From: Brachypterus glaber
Taxonomy: Eukaryota; Arthropoda; Insecta; Coleoptera; Kateretidae
Reading direction: 5' to 3'
DNA: 64,000 nt
Assembly: GCA_958510825.1 (NCBI GenBank)
Contig: OY294048.1
Span: 14,711,589-14,775,588 of the forward strand
Positions 10,893-22,589 of this stretch are shown here, one piece after another; within the stretch, counting starts at the first letter, position 1, and each line of letters begins with the position of its first letter. The translations under genes and the position numbers were made by a program. The notes under the pieces were generated by a model. The model was given only the letters and a program-made list of their open reading frames with translations, was not told the DNA's origin and did not search any database.

Positions 10893-11144
10893 CCACATAT
10901 AACTAATTGGTACGGAAATTGTATCCTTATACATAATCTGGATATGGATAGATTAGATAAAGCCTGTTGAAATCTGTCAAATTAAAAAAAAAAAATTAAT
11001 TAAAACTAATGATTTGTAGTAAAAATAATAAATATAACGGCTAGGACCCGCATAGGCACAGGCCATATTTTATATATTTAAAGTTCGAGATTTTATCATA
11101 ATAAAAAAGTATTTTCTATTTAGATACGATATAAAACTGGAGTA

Positions 11145-11298
11145 CTGCATAAACCATAGTTTTGATGTTGTGGTACCTAGGTTTGTCTGTAAACAAGTCT
11201 TGGGGAACAAAATCAATTGCCTTAGTTAGATCTTGCAATATAATAAGATCCTTAACTAAGTCCTTTACCGTCATTGCCCTAAAAAAATCGCCATCCAT
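11145..11298 (-). pseudogene. LINE reverse transcriptase fossil, second copy
   Basis: The minus strand reads DLTKAIDFVPQDLFTDKPRY then HNIKTMVYAVL, aligning with RT DLTKAFDCVPH and the following KL.YYGI segment. It shares the substitution of Gln for the usual His (VPQD) with 10811-10892, so both derive from one family or one duplicated fragment. Short and without the rest of the domain. Confidence 0.6.
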
Positions 11299-11299
11299 C

Positions 11300-12274
11300 T
11301 TTTACAATATAACTAATGTAAAAAGAAGAAAAGTTATACTTTAACGCTTTGCATCAGAATGATTAATTAGCGTATTTATAAAAATAGGAAAAAGTAATCA
11401 TTCGAGGAGTATTTGACTGAATTATATGCAACAAAATTAACACATAGACTGTTAATTTAAATAAGTTTTGCTTTTATCTTAACGTTATTCATTTAAAAAT
11501 TCTTTTCACCTCGTAAAATTTTATTCGTAATATATTAAATTATTCGCCTTCTATTTTGTTTGTTTTATTAAAAAACACACAAGCACATATTTTCATACAA
11601 TGCAATGTTACTTTATTTAGCTAAGCATCAAGCGTTGAATGTAAATTCTCTTTTGAAATATAACACCATATAAAACTAATAATTTAACATATCTTATAAT
11701 TTTTTTTTCTTTTTTGAATATTCATTTAAATGGCTTGGAATATACGTAAATAATGTGCAATAAAAAAAGAATATAAACCATAGCAAAAATTTTATCTCTC
11801 CAAAATATAAATTTATTGTCTATTAAACAAACATTACAGCGACAATTGTTTCGACTTTTTTAACATAATGTCATTTTCTAGCTACAAATAATTAAAAATT
11901 AGGTTGAAAATGGTACAATTCCTTTCAGAAAAACTTACTTTTTAAATTTATAAACAAATGAACTTGAGTACACATTATTAGAATTGTCATACTAACCTTA
12001 ACTATATTATTTTTATAAAATCTTAAAAATTTAAACAAGAAAACTACAATAAATTAATATAAAATAAATTAATGAAATATAAAATTTAAAATATTTGTTT
12101 TTTTTTTAAGTACAAACTCTCAGTAACTTTTTTGTTTTTGATGGATTATTTTCAAGAAAATAGAAACCTTTCTCTTATAGAGCTTGGTTTTTCCTGAAAA
12201 TTTCGAGTAGATCGGATAATTATGAATTATAATTCATTATTGAGTTAACGTGGCATCGGCGACGGACAGACGTT
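11300..12274. other. No recognisable gene
   Basis: Very AT-rich sequence; nothing identified. Confidence 0.5.
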
Positions 12275-12867
12275 TTTAAAGCTTCGGTTTCCTCCAAAAG
12301 TCGCAGTCGCTGACGACTGTGACCGGGTAGCCGCGACCGAGCCGTTGAGATCTCCAATGTATTTTAAATGTCTCTGTTTTCCTAGCTGCTGCCCAGTCGT
12401 TACTACTAACTACCGGTCTCCGTTCGTTTGGTCGGCGGTCGCTTGACCGCTCCGGGAGCTGACACACGACTATTTAGTCGCGAATCTGACAGTGAAACAG
12501 GTGGTTTTGCACTGTGAAAAGTGTCTTTCATTGTTTCACTCAATTAGAATTGCTTGAAATCCCTCCACCTCTCTCCGCCGAAACATCTCGTCAACTTTTA
12601 CCCTTTTTTCTTTATGATGTAATGTTAATAAGAGGAGGAGATTCTCTTCTTCCACTTGATAATTCCGAAACATTAAAAAAAACAACTTTTTAGAGATATT
12701 CATACTGATTGAAAAGCAAACAAAAACAGCTGTTTATAAAATGGCCAGCTAACAGAATGGCGACTGGCGAGACCGAGTAAAACAAGTAGGGTCGTGAAGA
12801 CCTGGTCGCGGCTACCCGATCGCAGTCATCAGCGACTGCAACTTTCGGAGGAAACCGAAGCTTTAAA
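12275..12867. repeat. Foldback element with GC-rich arms
   Basis: The left arm begins TTAAAGCTTCGGTTTCCTCC and the right arm ends with the inverse GGAGGAAACCGAAGCTTTAA. The arms continue with GTCGCAGTCGCTGACGACTG against CAGTCATCAGCGACTGC, and CGGGTAGCCGCGACC against GGTCGCGGCTACCCG. The centre contains the pair CTAGCTGC / CAGCTG. About 593 bp, no plausible protein. Confidence 0.8.
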
Positions 12868-12987
12868 GTTACTTTTTTTTATGAAACATGTTTGTGTCCA
12901 AGAATGTTTTGTCTACGACGTTTTTTGAAAAATTTGGAAAATAAGATTAAGTAGAAACATATGTAATATGTTTTTTACAAATAATTA

Positions 12988-13204
12988 TGTAATTTGTTGA
13001 GTTGTGGGATATAGGCCAAAAAAAAAACAATGCCAAAAACTTTTTTATCTAAACCGATAGTTTCGTTTAATCTATTTAAACATTCTCAGGTTTAAACCTT
13101 AATCAACCCTGAGGCTGTTTATAAAGAATAACCGAAACTGTCGGTTTGGATGTTTTTGGCATTGTTTTCTTTTTGACCAATATCCCACAACTCAACAAAT
13201 TACA
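12988..13204. repeat. Short foldback element
   Basis: TGTAATTTGTTGAGTTGTGG at the left pairs with CCACAACTCAACAAATTACA at the right. Inner blocks also pair: ACAATGCCAAAAAC with its inverse GTTTTTGGCATTGT, and AACCGATAGTTTCG with CGAAACTGTCGGTT. The 217-bp unit folds end to end. Reading frames over it are by-products. Confidence 0.8.
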
Positions 13205-13639
13205 GAATATCACAATGTCTTTAAATGTGAAATCTGTGAAATTACATGTCTTTTTCTCAGTGTATAGAATAATCCCCATTAACATTTTCGCTAAATGCTG
13301 GATTAGACAGCCAGCGCTCGCAGCGACACGTGATTGAACTAATGAAACTCCCTTGAGTCGTATACATGTCTTACGAACGATTATTGTTATGATTATTGTT
13401 ATTCGTCGCGGCGTTTTATTACTATTGTTATTATTATACTCTTCGCAGCTCCCTCTACAACTGGAATAGTCATCCAATATAACTATCATAGGCATAAAAT
13501 GTTTAAAATATCCTGAATATTTAGTCATGTACATTTTTACCTAAAGCATCTATCATCTACAATTGTTTTAGTCCCATATACACCATTAAAATAAATAAAA
13601 GCATTTTTATAACAATATGTTAAATGTGTCAACTGTCCC

Positions 13640-14392
13640 CAAACCTGGGTTAATTGAAACAGTACCTGGGGTTAGTTAAAACATATGTTAAATAAAGACA
13701 AATATTTTTTTTACAACTGGTTTTTATTCTTTTTCATCGCAAACAGCGCCCCACTTATCTTGAGATTCAAAAAAAAATTAAATCTCATGGGTTAAAAATA
13801 TAAAAATTGTAATTTTAGCAGTAGTTGAAACGTTTTTTTTTAGTCATTAACTTTTTCTAAGTAGGGATAAAAGTTGTAATTTTAGCAGTAGTGGATTCGG
13901 AAAAGTTGTATTTTTAAGATAAAATAAGATAACTTTATTTCCATTTAAATTTTTACAAATTGTTGGATAATGTCAAAAAATAATGGGTTAAAACGCGTTT
14001 CAACCGACCCCAGAGAAATTGTTTGAATCGATACATTTAATTAAGCAGCAAAAAAAATATATATCTTGAGTGAATAATAACCACATTCCTTCAAGCTTGA
14101 ACATTAGAAGTCCCTATATTCTAAACGACCCTTTAAAAAAAAAACACAATAGTTTTGGATTAATAAGCAAAAGAATAAAAACTAAAATACTTACATTTTG
14201 TTCCGAAAAAGAAGTTCACTCACATAAAAATATGTGGCCGTCTCTTAGACGCGCTGACGACTGATTGACATGTTCCAACACGAAAGCCGCTTCCTTTGCC
14301 CTTGGGCCCACACCGCTTTTACAACTCGTTTCGGATATATTCGACTTGTTTCAAACGACCCTCGTTTCAATTGACCCCAGTCTCCCCTATAA
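13640..14392. repeat. Degenerate inverted-repeat element with CTGGGG...GAAAC motifs
   Basis: Left end CCTGGGTTAATTGAAACAG and inner CCTGGGGTTAGTTAAAAC face inverted copies GTTTCAACCGACCCCAG (13996) and CGTTTCAATTGACCCCAGTC ending CTCCCCTATAA (14360-14392). The repeated motif in each end resembles transposase-binding subterminal repeats. No transposase is encoded within the 750 bp. Confidence 0.55.
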
Positions 14393-14569
14393 TGTTATTC
14401 TAGCGCAGGCGCTGTGAATAATATAATAATGAAACTCTCAACTCTTTTCTGCACATTTTTGCCAAGAATAGGAACCACGCGACAATAGAATTTGTGGTAG
14501 CTTTCTATGGAACTGAGTAATTTTCAAAGTTTATTTAGGAAAAAGACATTAGATTTTGATATCTGTAAT

Positions 14570-15330
14570 TTTGCTTTCCTATTTTGAAAATTTTCAAAAT
14601 TTCGGAAAGCCTTGTATTCGTGCAAAATTTTTTTTGCGTATTTTTGCGTTTTATGACGTTTTACGTCGATATAAATCCATTTCAAGCAAAAAAAATTGTC
14701 GGTCGATTGGTCGTTCTGTCTGGGAAATCTTGCATCCACGATAACTTAAGAACGCTTTAAGCTAGAGACTTGAAATTTGGCATACAGGTATGTTACCAAA
14801 AGTTCTCACTCGGGATGGTTTTTGGTAAACATTGGGGTGGGGCAAAGGGGGCAAATGTGGTAAATACAATAATTTCTGAAATTGATTATAATAAATTTTA
14901 ACTGAGGAGGTAAATATTTTTAAATATTTTCAATATTTTCGTCAAAATTGGTATATAGGGGTTTTTGGGGACGACAAAATCGAATTTGATAATAACATTT
15001 TTCCAATTCCACCCCCTAAGGAGTGGGGGGTAGTTTTTGTTAAAGTTGGTATTTAGGGGTTTTTGAGGTTGCTAAAAGTAAATCTGATAAAAAAACTCCA
15101 GCTTCGCCCCCTGAGAGGCGGGGGGTATTTTTCGTGAAAATTGATATATAGGGGTTTTTGAGGTAGCTAAAAGTTAATCTGATAATAAAAAAATCCATCC
15201 TGTTTTTGAGGTTGCTGAAAGTGAATCTGATAATAAAATATCCATTTAATGCACGGAAGTGAAAAATGGGAATGCGATTTTACTGGGCAGTGTTTTTTAT
15301 AAAATGATATACTACTTACCAAAAAGAACG
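14570..15330 (+). repeat. Dispersed repeat with internal ~95-bp tandem units, copy 1
   Basis: The head contains CTTGTATTCGTGCAAAATTT, GTCGATATAAATC and a TCTGTC...AAATCTTG...ACGATAACTTAAGAACG block. The body has four imperfect units of about 95 bp, each with GGTATATAGGGGTTTTTG, GGTTGCTAAAAGT, AATCTGATAA and a CCCCCTGAG..GGGGGTA hairpin. It ends at AAAAATGGGAATGCGATTTT. A second copy is at 37685-38345. Non-coding; class unknown. Confidence 0.75.
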
Positions 15331-15897
15331 AAGTTTATACTTTAAGCAACATTGTCTGCAACCGTTGCGGAGGAGACAGAACGGAATGCGGAGCAATCAA
15401 TATCTTCACGGCCTGTTATTGTTATTATTATTATAGAATATAATAATACTTTGAGCGGTTGGAGTTTCGAACTCGCTTTTAAAGTACGGCGACATTTATA
15501 TATGGATGTAACAAGATATGAAAATATGTGAACATTGACTTCATGGCATTGGACAAGTTATACAATTACTTTTTTTCTATAAAAAGATAAGAAAATACAC
15601 TGAGAAAAAAACTTAATTTTATACGTTTTACATGAGGTAAATGCAGTAAAACTGTACCCACAAAGAAAAATAAATTTTATTGAATACTAAGCATATAACG
15701 TTCACACTATAACACACTATAATGGCTCTGCATTATACTTTCTATTTTATAAGTTTTATTTAAGTTTATAAGCTTAAATAAACTTAAATTAAACTTTCTA
15801 GACACTACTTATTCATATAAACAAACAAAAGTAATCCTTAACTCAAACATTAATCTTACATTTTGATTCACAGAGGCTCATAATATTATGTATTATA
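15331..15897. other. No gene; contains a short recurrent motif
   Basis: At 15378-15412 the motif GGAATGCGGAGCAATCAATA followed by TCTTCACGGCCTG resembles similar strings at 18141, 42840 and 47610. Otherwise AT-rich and unremarkable. Confidence 0.4.
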
Positions 15898-15963
15898 CAG
15901 AGCGGCCCAAAAGTCACCCTCCCCCCTCTTAACTTTTGAACGAGTCGAGATATCGACTTAAAA
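15898..15963. repeat. Truncated family A terminus
   Basis: Begins after TTATA with CAGAGCGGCCCAAAAGTCAC and runs through TTTTGAACGAGTCGAGATAT, matching the first 65 bp of family A. It stops abruptly at AAAAGGAGGG with no second arm, so it is a solo end. Confidence 0.75.
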
Positions 15964-16904
15964 GGAGGGTATCGAAGTTTGGGCTAAATCGCCTGCAACG
16001 ATAAGATTTTACATGCTTATAGATACATAAAAAATAAATACTTAGCCAAAATTTCAGCCCTTTTTACATCCCGGAACATACTTCAACTAATTATTTTAAT
16101 TACGAATTTTGGCATATGTCAATGTACGATTTAGCAACATTGCACGAAACTTCAAGTGTCAAATGTCATCTCGTCAAAATAAAAATAACTTTGCACATTA
16201 ACTACTACAGTGGGGCCAAAGAAAAGGGTCTGTGTTGTGTTCTCTTGACTATAAAATTAAAATATTTTGTTGTGTTTTATTAGTTTTTACGGATTTAATA
16301 TGCTGTAATTCAAGGCTGGACTTTTGTGACTAGTTTCTTAAGTTTCAGTACGATTATGGAGTTATTTTTGAGGTATTTATACTATAATAATAATGCAAGC
16401 AAACCAGCAGCTTCAACGATTAAAAAAAGTTATCGTCGATAACCCAAAGCATTAGTTCCATGACAGTGTTACTTACCCAAGACAAGTAATTTAATGTGGC
16501 TTTCAACATGTTAAATTAGTTTATTTCCATGATATGATTTAAAACTAGATTATGAAAAAGTTACACATAGACTTTTAACTTTTAATATTAATTAAAAGTA
16601 TGTATTTAAAAATAAATATATTTAATTAATATTGTACAGTGTTTTTATTCTACCTAAATGTATTTATGTTGGTTTTTAGATAAAAAAATATTGCTTTTTT
16701 TCAATATTATAGTCACATTTATCGCAAGAATAATGCGATGTTGTCAGGTTTACGATAACAAATAATTCCTGAGTTTTTATTTTTTTTTTATATTTTTCTT
16801 TATTAACAAATAACAAGTTTTTTCATTTCTTTTCATCATTTTGCGCTTGCGCTACAGTCAGATGACGACGATAATCAAGATTGTGAAAGATTAGATTTGA
16901 TATT
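15964..16904. other. No recognisable gene
   Basis: AT-rich sequence. No repeat family or coding signature identified. Confidence 0.5.
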
Positions 16905-17215
16905 ATTTATTTATTTATTTATTACTACTATTTACTAAGCCCAACTACAAATAGAGATTAAAAAATATACTAAATTACAAAAGAAAATATTTAGAAATAA
17001 ATAAGAAATACTCAAAAATTAAACGAATAACAAAACTATTGTACAAAAAGGTTTTTGATGGTAGCAATGTTAAAACTAAAAATATCAAATTTTTCAAAAT
17101 ACTTATTTGCAAAATTACACATTTGATGTAATGGGGAGTGGCTAAAAGCATTTGTACGAACCCTTGGTAAATAAAATGGCATTTGTGATCTTACCGGTAA
17201 TCGTGGCGAGTAGAT
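16905..17215 (-). pseudogene. LINE 3' end: last ~60 codons, 3' UTR and (AAAT)n tail
   Basis: On the minus strand codons from 17215 to 17039 encode PRLPVRSQMPFYLPRVRTNA, FSHSPLHQMCNFANKY and IATIKNLFVQ, then stop at 17038-17036. This is the extreme C-terminus of a LINE ORF2 (RTN...HSP...N). The 3' UTR runs to an AAAT-repeat tail at about 16906-16925, typical of non-LTR 3' ends. The same C-terminus, plus strand, is at 42480-42640. It is 5'-truncated, as is usual for target-primed insertions. Confidence 0.8.
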
Positions 17216-18299
17216 GGCCAGGATAGTGACACACGGTGTATTTGAAATAGGGTAAAAAAATACACGAATAGGTCATGGCATATTAAAGATTTTCCGTAAA
17301 AATTAAAAATATTTTTTTGAAGAAAATATACCTTATAGCCGTACCCCACTGCCATGCTATGAAATTCTCTAAAGCGGTCGCGACTTTGTTGATTTTGTAT
17401 TTAATATTTTAAATAACAAATATACTTGTATCTGCACAGCGTATAATATATTATACGTCAATTTTTTTTATAAAAACTCAATAAAAAAATAAGTATGGTT
17501 CATTCCCGTTTGTATATGCCTAAATTAGACACATATTACGATATTACCAAAAAAAGAATCGAAAAATTCAAATTCTGGGCTCTCCATAGAATATGCCTAT
17601 CTCCGAAATAATTAATGAAAACTGTTTAAGTAGTTATTCTATATTTTTATTTTAAAATGTGTTCTTTTAAAGTACCCACTACTTTATGGTAGCAAATAAG
17701 GAAGTTTAAATAAACAATACTATTATTATAATTTCACGCGCAAATAGACCATATTACCAGAAAAAGGTAGTAAATCTCGATGGGCAGAACAATGGGGCTG
17801 CCATAAACGACCATAAAAGAATGATAGATCCAGATCGAATCTGTTGATATGAGTTAAATGGTATTAACCGTATTTGATACCGTATCATTACATAAATTAA
17901 GTCGAGATAAAGAAAAAAAAAAAAGAAAAATAATTTCGAACCAGAATACCGGAAGCTATAAAACAATTTAATAATGTATTTTTATTATTGCTTAATTTTG
18001 AAACAATAGATAGTATTTGTTTTTTTTTGTATAAATTAACACACACAGGGGAAAAAATTGTAATATGAAGTTTTACCCCAAAAAATTAAAAAAAAAATGT
18101 ATGTTTTTATTTTTTTTTAAGTTACTTCATTTATATAATGGAATGCGTAGCATAACATATATTCACGGCTTGTTTTGTATTTAAAACTGTAAGAATGTAA
18201 GAAATTAAACAATAAAAATAGCTCATCATTATAACTGAGTTGGGCGGTGGTCAAAAAATGTTCAAGTAACCTGAAATTTAGTATGCCAGCATAGTTTTT
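17216..18299. other. No recognisable gene
   Basis: AT-rich sequence. At 18141 the motif GGAATGCGTAGCATAACATA and TTCACGGCTTGTTT recurs (see 15378, 47610, 42840). No coding signature. Confidence 0.45.
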
Positions 18300-18365
18300 C
18301 AATGGAGCTCTCTACAACTAGAATTATGAAACAAAATACGTCTATCCTATCTCTATCTCATTTGT

Positions 18366-18453
18366 GCTACACTTTCCAGCCAACCAAATAAAAACTGTAT
18401 TTGTTTTTTATACAACAAATACAGTATTTATTTGGTTGGCCGGAAAGTGTAGC
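18366..18453. repeat. 88-bp hairpin MITE unit, copy 1
   Basis: GCTACACTTTCCAGCCAACC pairs with GGTTGGCCGGAAAGTGTAGC. The inner CTGTATTTGTT / AACAAATACAG closes on a loop of about 10 bases. It is intact and shows the empty target site AATACAGTATTTATTTGG of the 19152-19928 insertion. Degraded copy at 18915-18997; interrupted copy at 19094-19959. Confidence 0.8.
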
Positions 18454-18493
18454 AGTGAGCGGCACGAACGAACATAGCTAATGTGAATCTGTA

Positions 18494-18693
18494 NNNNNNN
18501 NNNNNNNNNNNNNNNNNNNNNNNNNNNNNNNNNNNNNNNNNNNNNNNNNNNNNNNNNNNNNNNNNNNNNNNNNNNNNNNNNNNNNNNNNNNNNNNNNNNN
18601 NNNNNNNNNNNNNNNNNNNNNNNNNNNNNNNNNNNNNNNNNNNNNNNNNNNNNNNNNNNNNNNNNNNNNNNNNNNNNNNNNNNNNNNNNNNNN
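18494..18693. other. Assembly gap of exactly 200 N
   Basis: A placeholder-length gap inside the 18300-20025 palindrome. The flanks are TGAATCTGTA and TGCAGTCGAAG. Assemblers commonly break at such inverted repeats, so true length is unknown and reading frames across it are meaningless. Confidence 0.95.
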
Positions 18694-18914
18694 TGCAGTC
18701 GAAGAAAAAGTATAGTCTACAACACGTATGGAATAGTCATTCCGCGCTCGCGGGACCGTCATACTCGCCTACCGGAATATTTTCTATTCCATACTAGTTA
18801 TAGAATATACTATTTTAAACGGCAAAAAGCATCACTTTTAATGGCGATTTCTCCCGCTAGATTAGACAGGGACAAAAGTTCTACCCAAAAAGGATAGAAG
18901 ACATACATATACTC

Positions 18915-18997
18915 CCACTTCCACCCAACCAAACAAATTCTGTATTTGTTCTTTGTTGAACAAATACAATATTTACTTGGCCGGGCGAAAAGTGTAT
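18915..18997. repeat. Hairpin MITE unit, degraded copy
   Basis: CCACTTCCACCCAACCAAAC pairs imperfectly with ACTTGGCCGGGCGAAAAGTG; the centre CTGTATTTGTT / AACAAATACA is conserved. Same layout as 18366-18453 with more substitutions. Confidence 0.65.
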
Positions 18998-19151
18998 CTA
19001 TATTATTTCTATTAAAGAAATTAGTGGCGCCATCTAAATTTTAGTAGAATTATCTTATTCTACAGATTCACATTAGCTATGTTCGTTCGTGCCGCTACAC
19101 TTTCCGGCCAACCAAATAAATACTGTATTTGTTGTATAAAAAAAAATACAG

Positions 19152-19928
19152 CCCAGGTAGCAAAATAACATGACATTCACGTGAAAGCCACGTTAATATG
19201 TGACATGTGATGTTAAGATTGTAGTCTCATTTAACAAGAATGTAGCATGGTGGGGATGTCCTAAGTCCGCCCCTAATAACATCACACAATGACATCCCGA
19301 AAATAACGTGTTTGTGACATCATAAATCCACATTCCTGTTATATCTAATATCTTATGGATGCCGTTACTGGTATTTTAATATTTAAATAATATCCTAGGA
19401 TATTAGCTTTTTCTAAATAAAACCATTAAAAACGCTATAACCCTATAAAAAATCGGATTTAAAATCAATCAGTAATTGAAACAATCGCAGATAGAAACAG
19501 ATAGATTCTAAATACGAAATTGCAGATTAAGCGGAGAATATATTCCTTTAATCCGTGTCCGTGGTCTTGAGAAGCCCGGCAGAGCCCCCTATCCATTGGA
19601 AATCGTATAATGTGTATACAATTTCCTTATAATAATTTACTCTATCAACATCATCTTATATCGACTTTTTTGCTTCGAACGTCGGTGAGAAGCAAAATAA
19701 CATGACATTCACGTGAAAGCCACGTTAATATTTGACGTGCCATATATTCACAGCGTTGCTAAATATTTGTTATTAAATAACATGGTTGTCACGTCACACG
19801 TGTTACGTTGCAAATGTGATGTTAAATACATGTTATTTTTCAATATTATGTGATGTTATGATTTAGTTTAAAAATACACCCAAAAGTGATGTTAATTTCT
19901 TGTAATATAACATCCCTTGCTACCTGGG
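19152..19928. mobile_element. 777-bp element with CCCAGGTAGCAA ends and AG target duplication
   Basis: Terminal inverted repeats are CCCAGGTAGCAA and TTGCTACCTGGG. It sits inside a copy of the 88-bp hairpin, with AG on both sides (19150-19151; 19929-19930); the intact hairpin at 18420-18437 is the empty site. An internal direct repeat AATAACATGACATTCACGTG occurs at 19165 and 19697. ORF-less, so non-autonomous. Superfamily uncertain. Confidence 0.8.
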
Positions 19929-20200
19929 AGTATTTATTTGGTTGGCTGGAAAGTGTAGCACAAATGAGATAGAGATAGGGTAGACGTCTTTTGTTTCATA
20001 ATTCTAGTTGTAGAGAGCTCCATTGACAAAGTAAAAAAATACTTCAATGTCTAGGCACCATTTATTACTGTGCGACTTACAAAATACATTCGTCTAAACT
20101 AAAAAATGCACTTACACAAACTGATCATCTTAAATATTTTAAACAATGAAAACTTTAATTTTCGGGTCTAAATGTCAGGTATCTGATCTATTAATTCAAC

Positions 20201-20387
20201 GAGAGAATGCGACTCTGACGTCACAGCGCTTAAATTAAAAAGCACTCTGTATTGTAACTGAAGCTTATTTATTAGGATTTAATTATATAGAAAATATATA
20301 TGTACAAACATCATTTTTAAATCTTAAGAAATAAGTGCCATAGTGCCATTTAGTTTTCGCTCTGTCACGTCAGACTGGCATTCTCTC
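20201..20387. mobile_element. MITE with GAGAGAATGC ends
   Basis: Left GAGAGAATGCGACTCTGACG pairs with right CGTCAGACTGGCATTCTCTC, followed inward by TCACAGCG / CGCTCTGTCA. The loop is AT-rich. 187 bp; target duplication not clear. Confidence 0.7.
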
Positions 20388-20812
20388 AAATGAATATTAT
20401 AAAGGTAAGCTTTGAAAGTTTCTTTTGTTTGGTTATAGATAATTTTCTTTTTTATTGAATGAAATAAAATGAATTGAAACTTCAGAGAAGATTTATTACT
20501 GTGCGACGATCTATAGTAAATAAAAGGTCTTACACTGTTGCCGTTGTTTCATATTTACTCATAACAACTCTTTGATTACTCATTCATAAATTTGTAAATT
20601 TGGGGTAGTGCGCATGCGTAAGCAATCAGAGTCAAGATCAAGATCAAGATTAATATAAATATTAATATATTAACGAGATTAAAAAAAAATCGTATAGTCT
20701 GATTATATGTTTCCCTTATTTTATATATTAGAACTTCATTATAAGAAGCGTAACATTAAAAATGGACAGTTTTCCAGAATGGATAATATATTATTATTAA
20801 ACTTAATTAATA

Positions 20813-21731
20813 CACTGCCGTGCATTAAATTCCGGACACCTAAAAAATTGACATTTTTTAAATTCAAATATTTTGGAAACCTAATTAATGGATTTGACTG
20901 ATTCTTTTTTTGTTTTGAAGCTTAAACATTCTCTACTTTTGTTTGTTTTAAGAATGATTAAATTTTTTGTTCGTATTAACGGCAACAAATAATGTACAAC
21001 TATGTTTCTTAACCCATCTTCTAGGACTTGCATGGTACGCCACTGCAACTGTTTATTAAATTATTAAAGTCTTTCTTATTGCCGCAGTTTTAATGAATAT
21101 TTTCTTTTTTGTTTTTTTACTTTTTTACTTCTGGTTTAGGAGATATCACGATTTTCCTGAAAGTTGTAATTTTTTCAGTCAACTCAAAAAGTACTAAATC
21201 AGCAGAATTTTTTATTTGAAGCTCATGTCTTTTACTTTTTCTTCTACGCTCATGTCTTATACTTCTTCTTCTACAGTTTCTTCATCCCGGGGCAACTTTT
21301 TATTGCCGTCTGACGGAGGCTTAACGGTGATTTCGCAGAAATGCCGCCGGTCTTTTTTCTTCTTCTTTAACTGAAAAAATGACAACTTTCAGGAAAATCC
21401 TGATATCTCCTAAACCAGAAGTAAAAATGTAAAAAAATGAAAAAGAAAATATTCATTAAAACTGCGACAATAAGAAAGACTTTAATAATTTGATAAACAG
21501 GTGCAGTGGCGTACCATGCAAGTCCTAGATGGGGTAAAAAACAAAGTTGTACATTATTTGTTGCTATTAATACGAAAAAAAAATTTAATCATTCTTAAAA
21601 CAAACAAAAGTAGAGAATGTTTAAGCTTCAAACAAAAAAAGAATCAGTCAAATCCATTAATTAGTTTTCGAAATATTTTCATTTAAAAAATGTCAATTTT
21701 TTAGGTGTCCGGAATTTAATGCGCGGCAGTG
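20813..21731. repeat. 919-bp foldback element with TA target
   Basis: The element starts CACTGCCGTGCATTAAATTC and ends GAATTTAATGCGCGGCAGTG, with TA at 20811-20812 and 21732-21733. Each arm is about 375 bp and contains TTAAGAATGATTAAATTTTT, TGCATGGTACGCCACTGCA and AGGAGATATCACGATTTTCC, all matched inverted in the other arm. The loop (21180-21375) is TTC-rich. The arms are about 90 percent complementary, which suggests recent formation or gene conversion. Tc1/mariner-like by target only; no transposase. Confidence 0.85.
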
Positions 21732-22029
21732 TATTATTAAGATAAGGCAAAAAAACTGTGTATTTTTGGACTATTCAAAATGGGCGATGACGTGGTAGAG
21801 AATAAAATTCTATTACATAATATGTTTACGTGAAAAATCGAACGAACGTTTAGTGGTTTAAGTGACGACATTGAAGTGAATAAAGGTTATAACGACGACA
21901 TTTATGCAAACCATTACTTCACCTTATGATATAATTATTGGGTACTCAAAAAGCCATTTTCTCTGATTAACACCATGCACAGTCGTGTGGCGTTTTCTGC
22001 TATACGAACGAAAAAAGCCCTAGCTAAAT

Positions 22030-22565
22030 CTTATGTTAGTGTCAGAGCAGAAATCTGGTTTGGTGCAAATCACCTAGCACTCAAGGAAACCAAAACTGTC
22101 GAAGTGCTGTTTACCCACAGACTGACAGAAAGTTTTGAAATTCCTGAAAAGGCAAAGTTTTTGGGCGTATATTTAGACCCAAAACTCACCTGGTCTCAAT
22201 ATCTGGCTAAGAAACTAAATAAAAATGTGTATTTAATCAGGCAGCTTTCTGGTACAGTAGGCTTGAATATACTCTTAATAGCAAACCATGCTCTCTTCTC
22301 AGCTCAGATGGCATATGGTCTGATAAGCTGGGGTCATGACTCTTGTATGTCAAGACTATTTGGACTTCAAAGAAAAGTCATGCGCATCATAGGTAAGATA
22401 GGCTATCAGGATGATGTCAAAAGCAAATTTATTGAATATAAAGTTTTAACTTTGCCATCACTATATATTTTACATTGCTTAATTTATATACATGAAAATA
22501 TTCACTTATCCAACATAAATAGTTCTTATCATAATTACGGCACTACCACTCAAAATAAAATAAGA
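22030..22565 (+). pseudogene. LINE reverse transcriptase, C-terminal half, truncated
   Basis: The open frame (21975-22601) contains WFGANHLALKETKTVEVLF, the post-YADD block (W...N-L-LN-KT), then KAKFLGVYLDPKLTWSQ (the LGV-D thumb motif), YGLISWGHD, LQRKVMRIIG and LTLPSLYILHCLIYIHEN. This order is standard for Jockey/CR1-type LINE ORF2. It lacks the catalytic palm and endonuclease. The open frame ends just before the repeat at 22590, so the 3' end was lost there. No start codon is implied: the first ATG lies in unrelated upstream sequence. Confidence 0.85.
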
Positions 22566-22589
22566 ATATATATTATATATATTATGTCA

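Larger units (their letters stand above)
18300..20025. repeat. Composite 1.7-kb palindrome containing a gap and a nested element
   Basis: The left end CAATGGAGCTCTCTACAACT matches the inverse of the right end AGTTGTAGAGAGCTCCATTG. Arms continue outside-in through GAAACAAAA, a hairpin unit, CGAACGAACATAGC and ATGTGAATCTGTA, reaching the N gap on the left and about 19066 on the right. The right arm is split by the 19152-19928 element. The loop includes the repeat seen at 9185 and a third hairpin unit. Confidence 0.75.

Noticed and set aside
13103..13534. 143-codon minus-strand open frame
   Set aside because: It overlaps the 12988-13204 foldback and continues through low-complexity ATT/ATA repeats; composition is random and no domain is visible.
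18478..18797. Open frames across the N gap
   Set aside because: They exist only because unknown bases were not read as stops.
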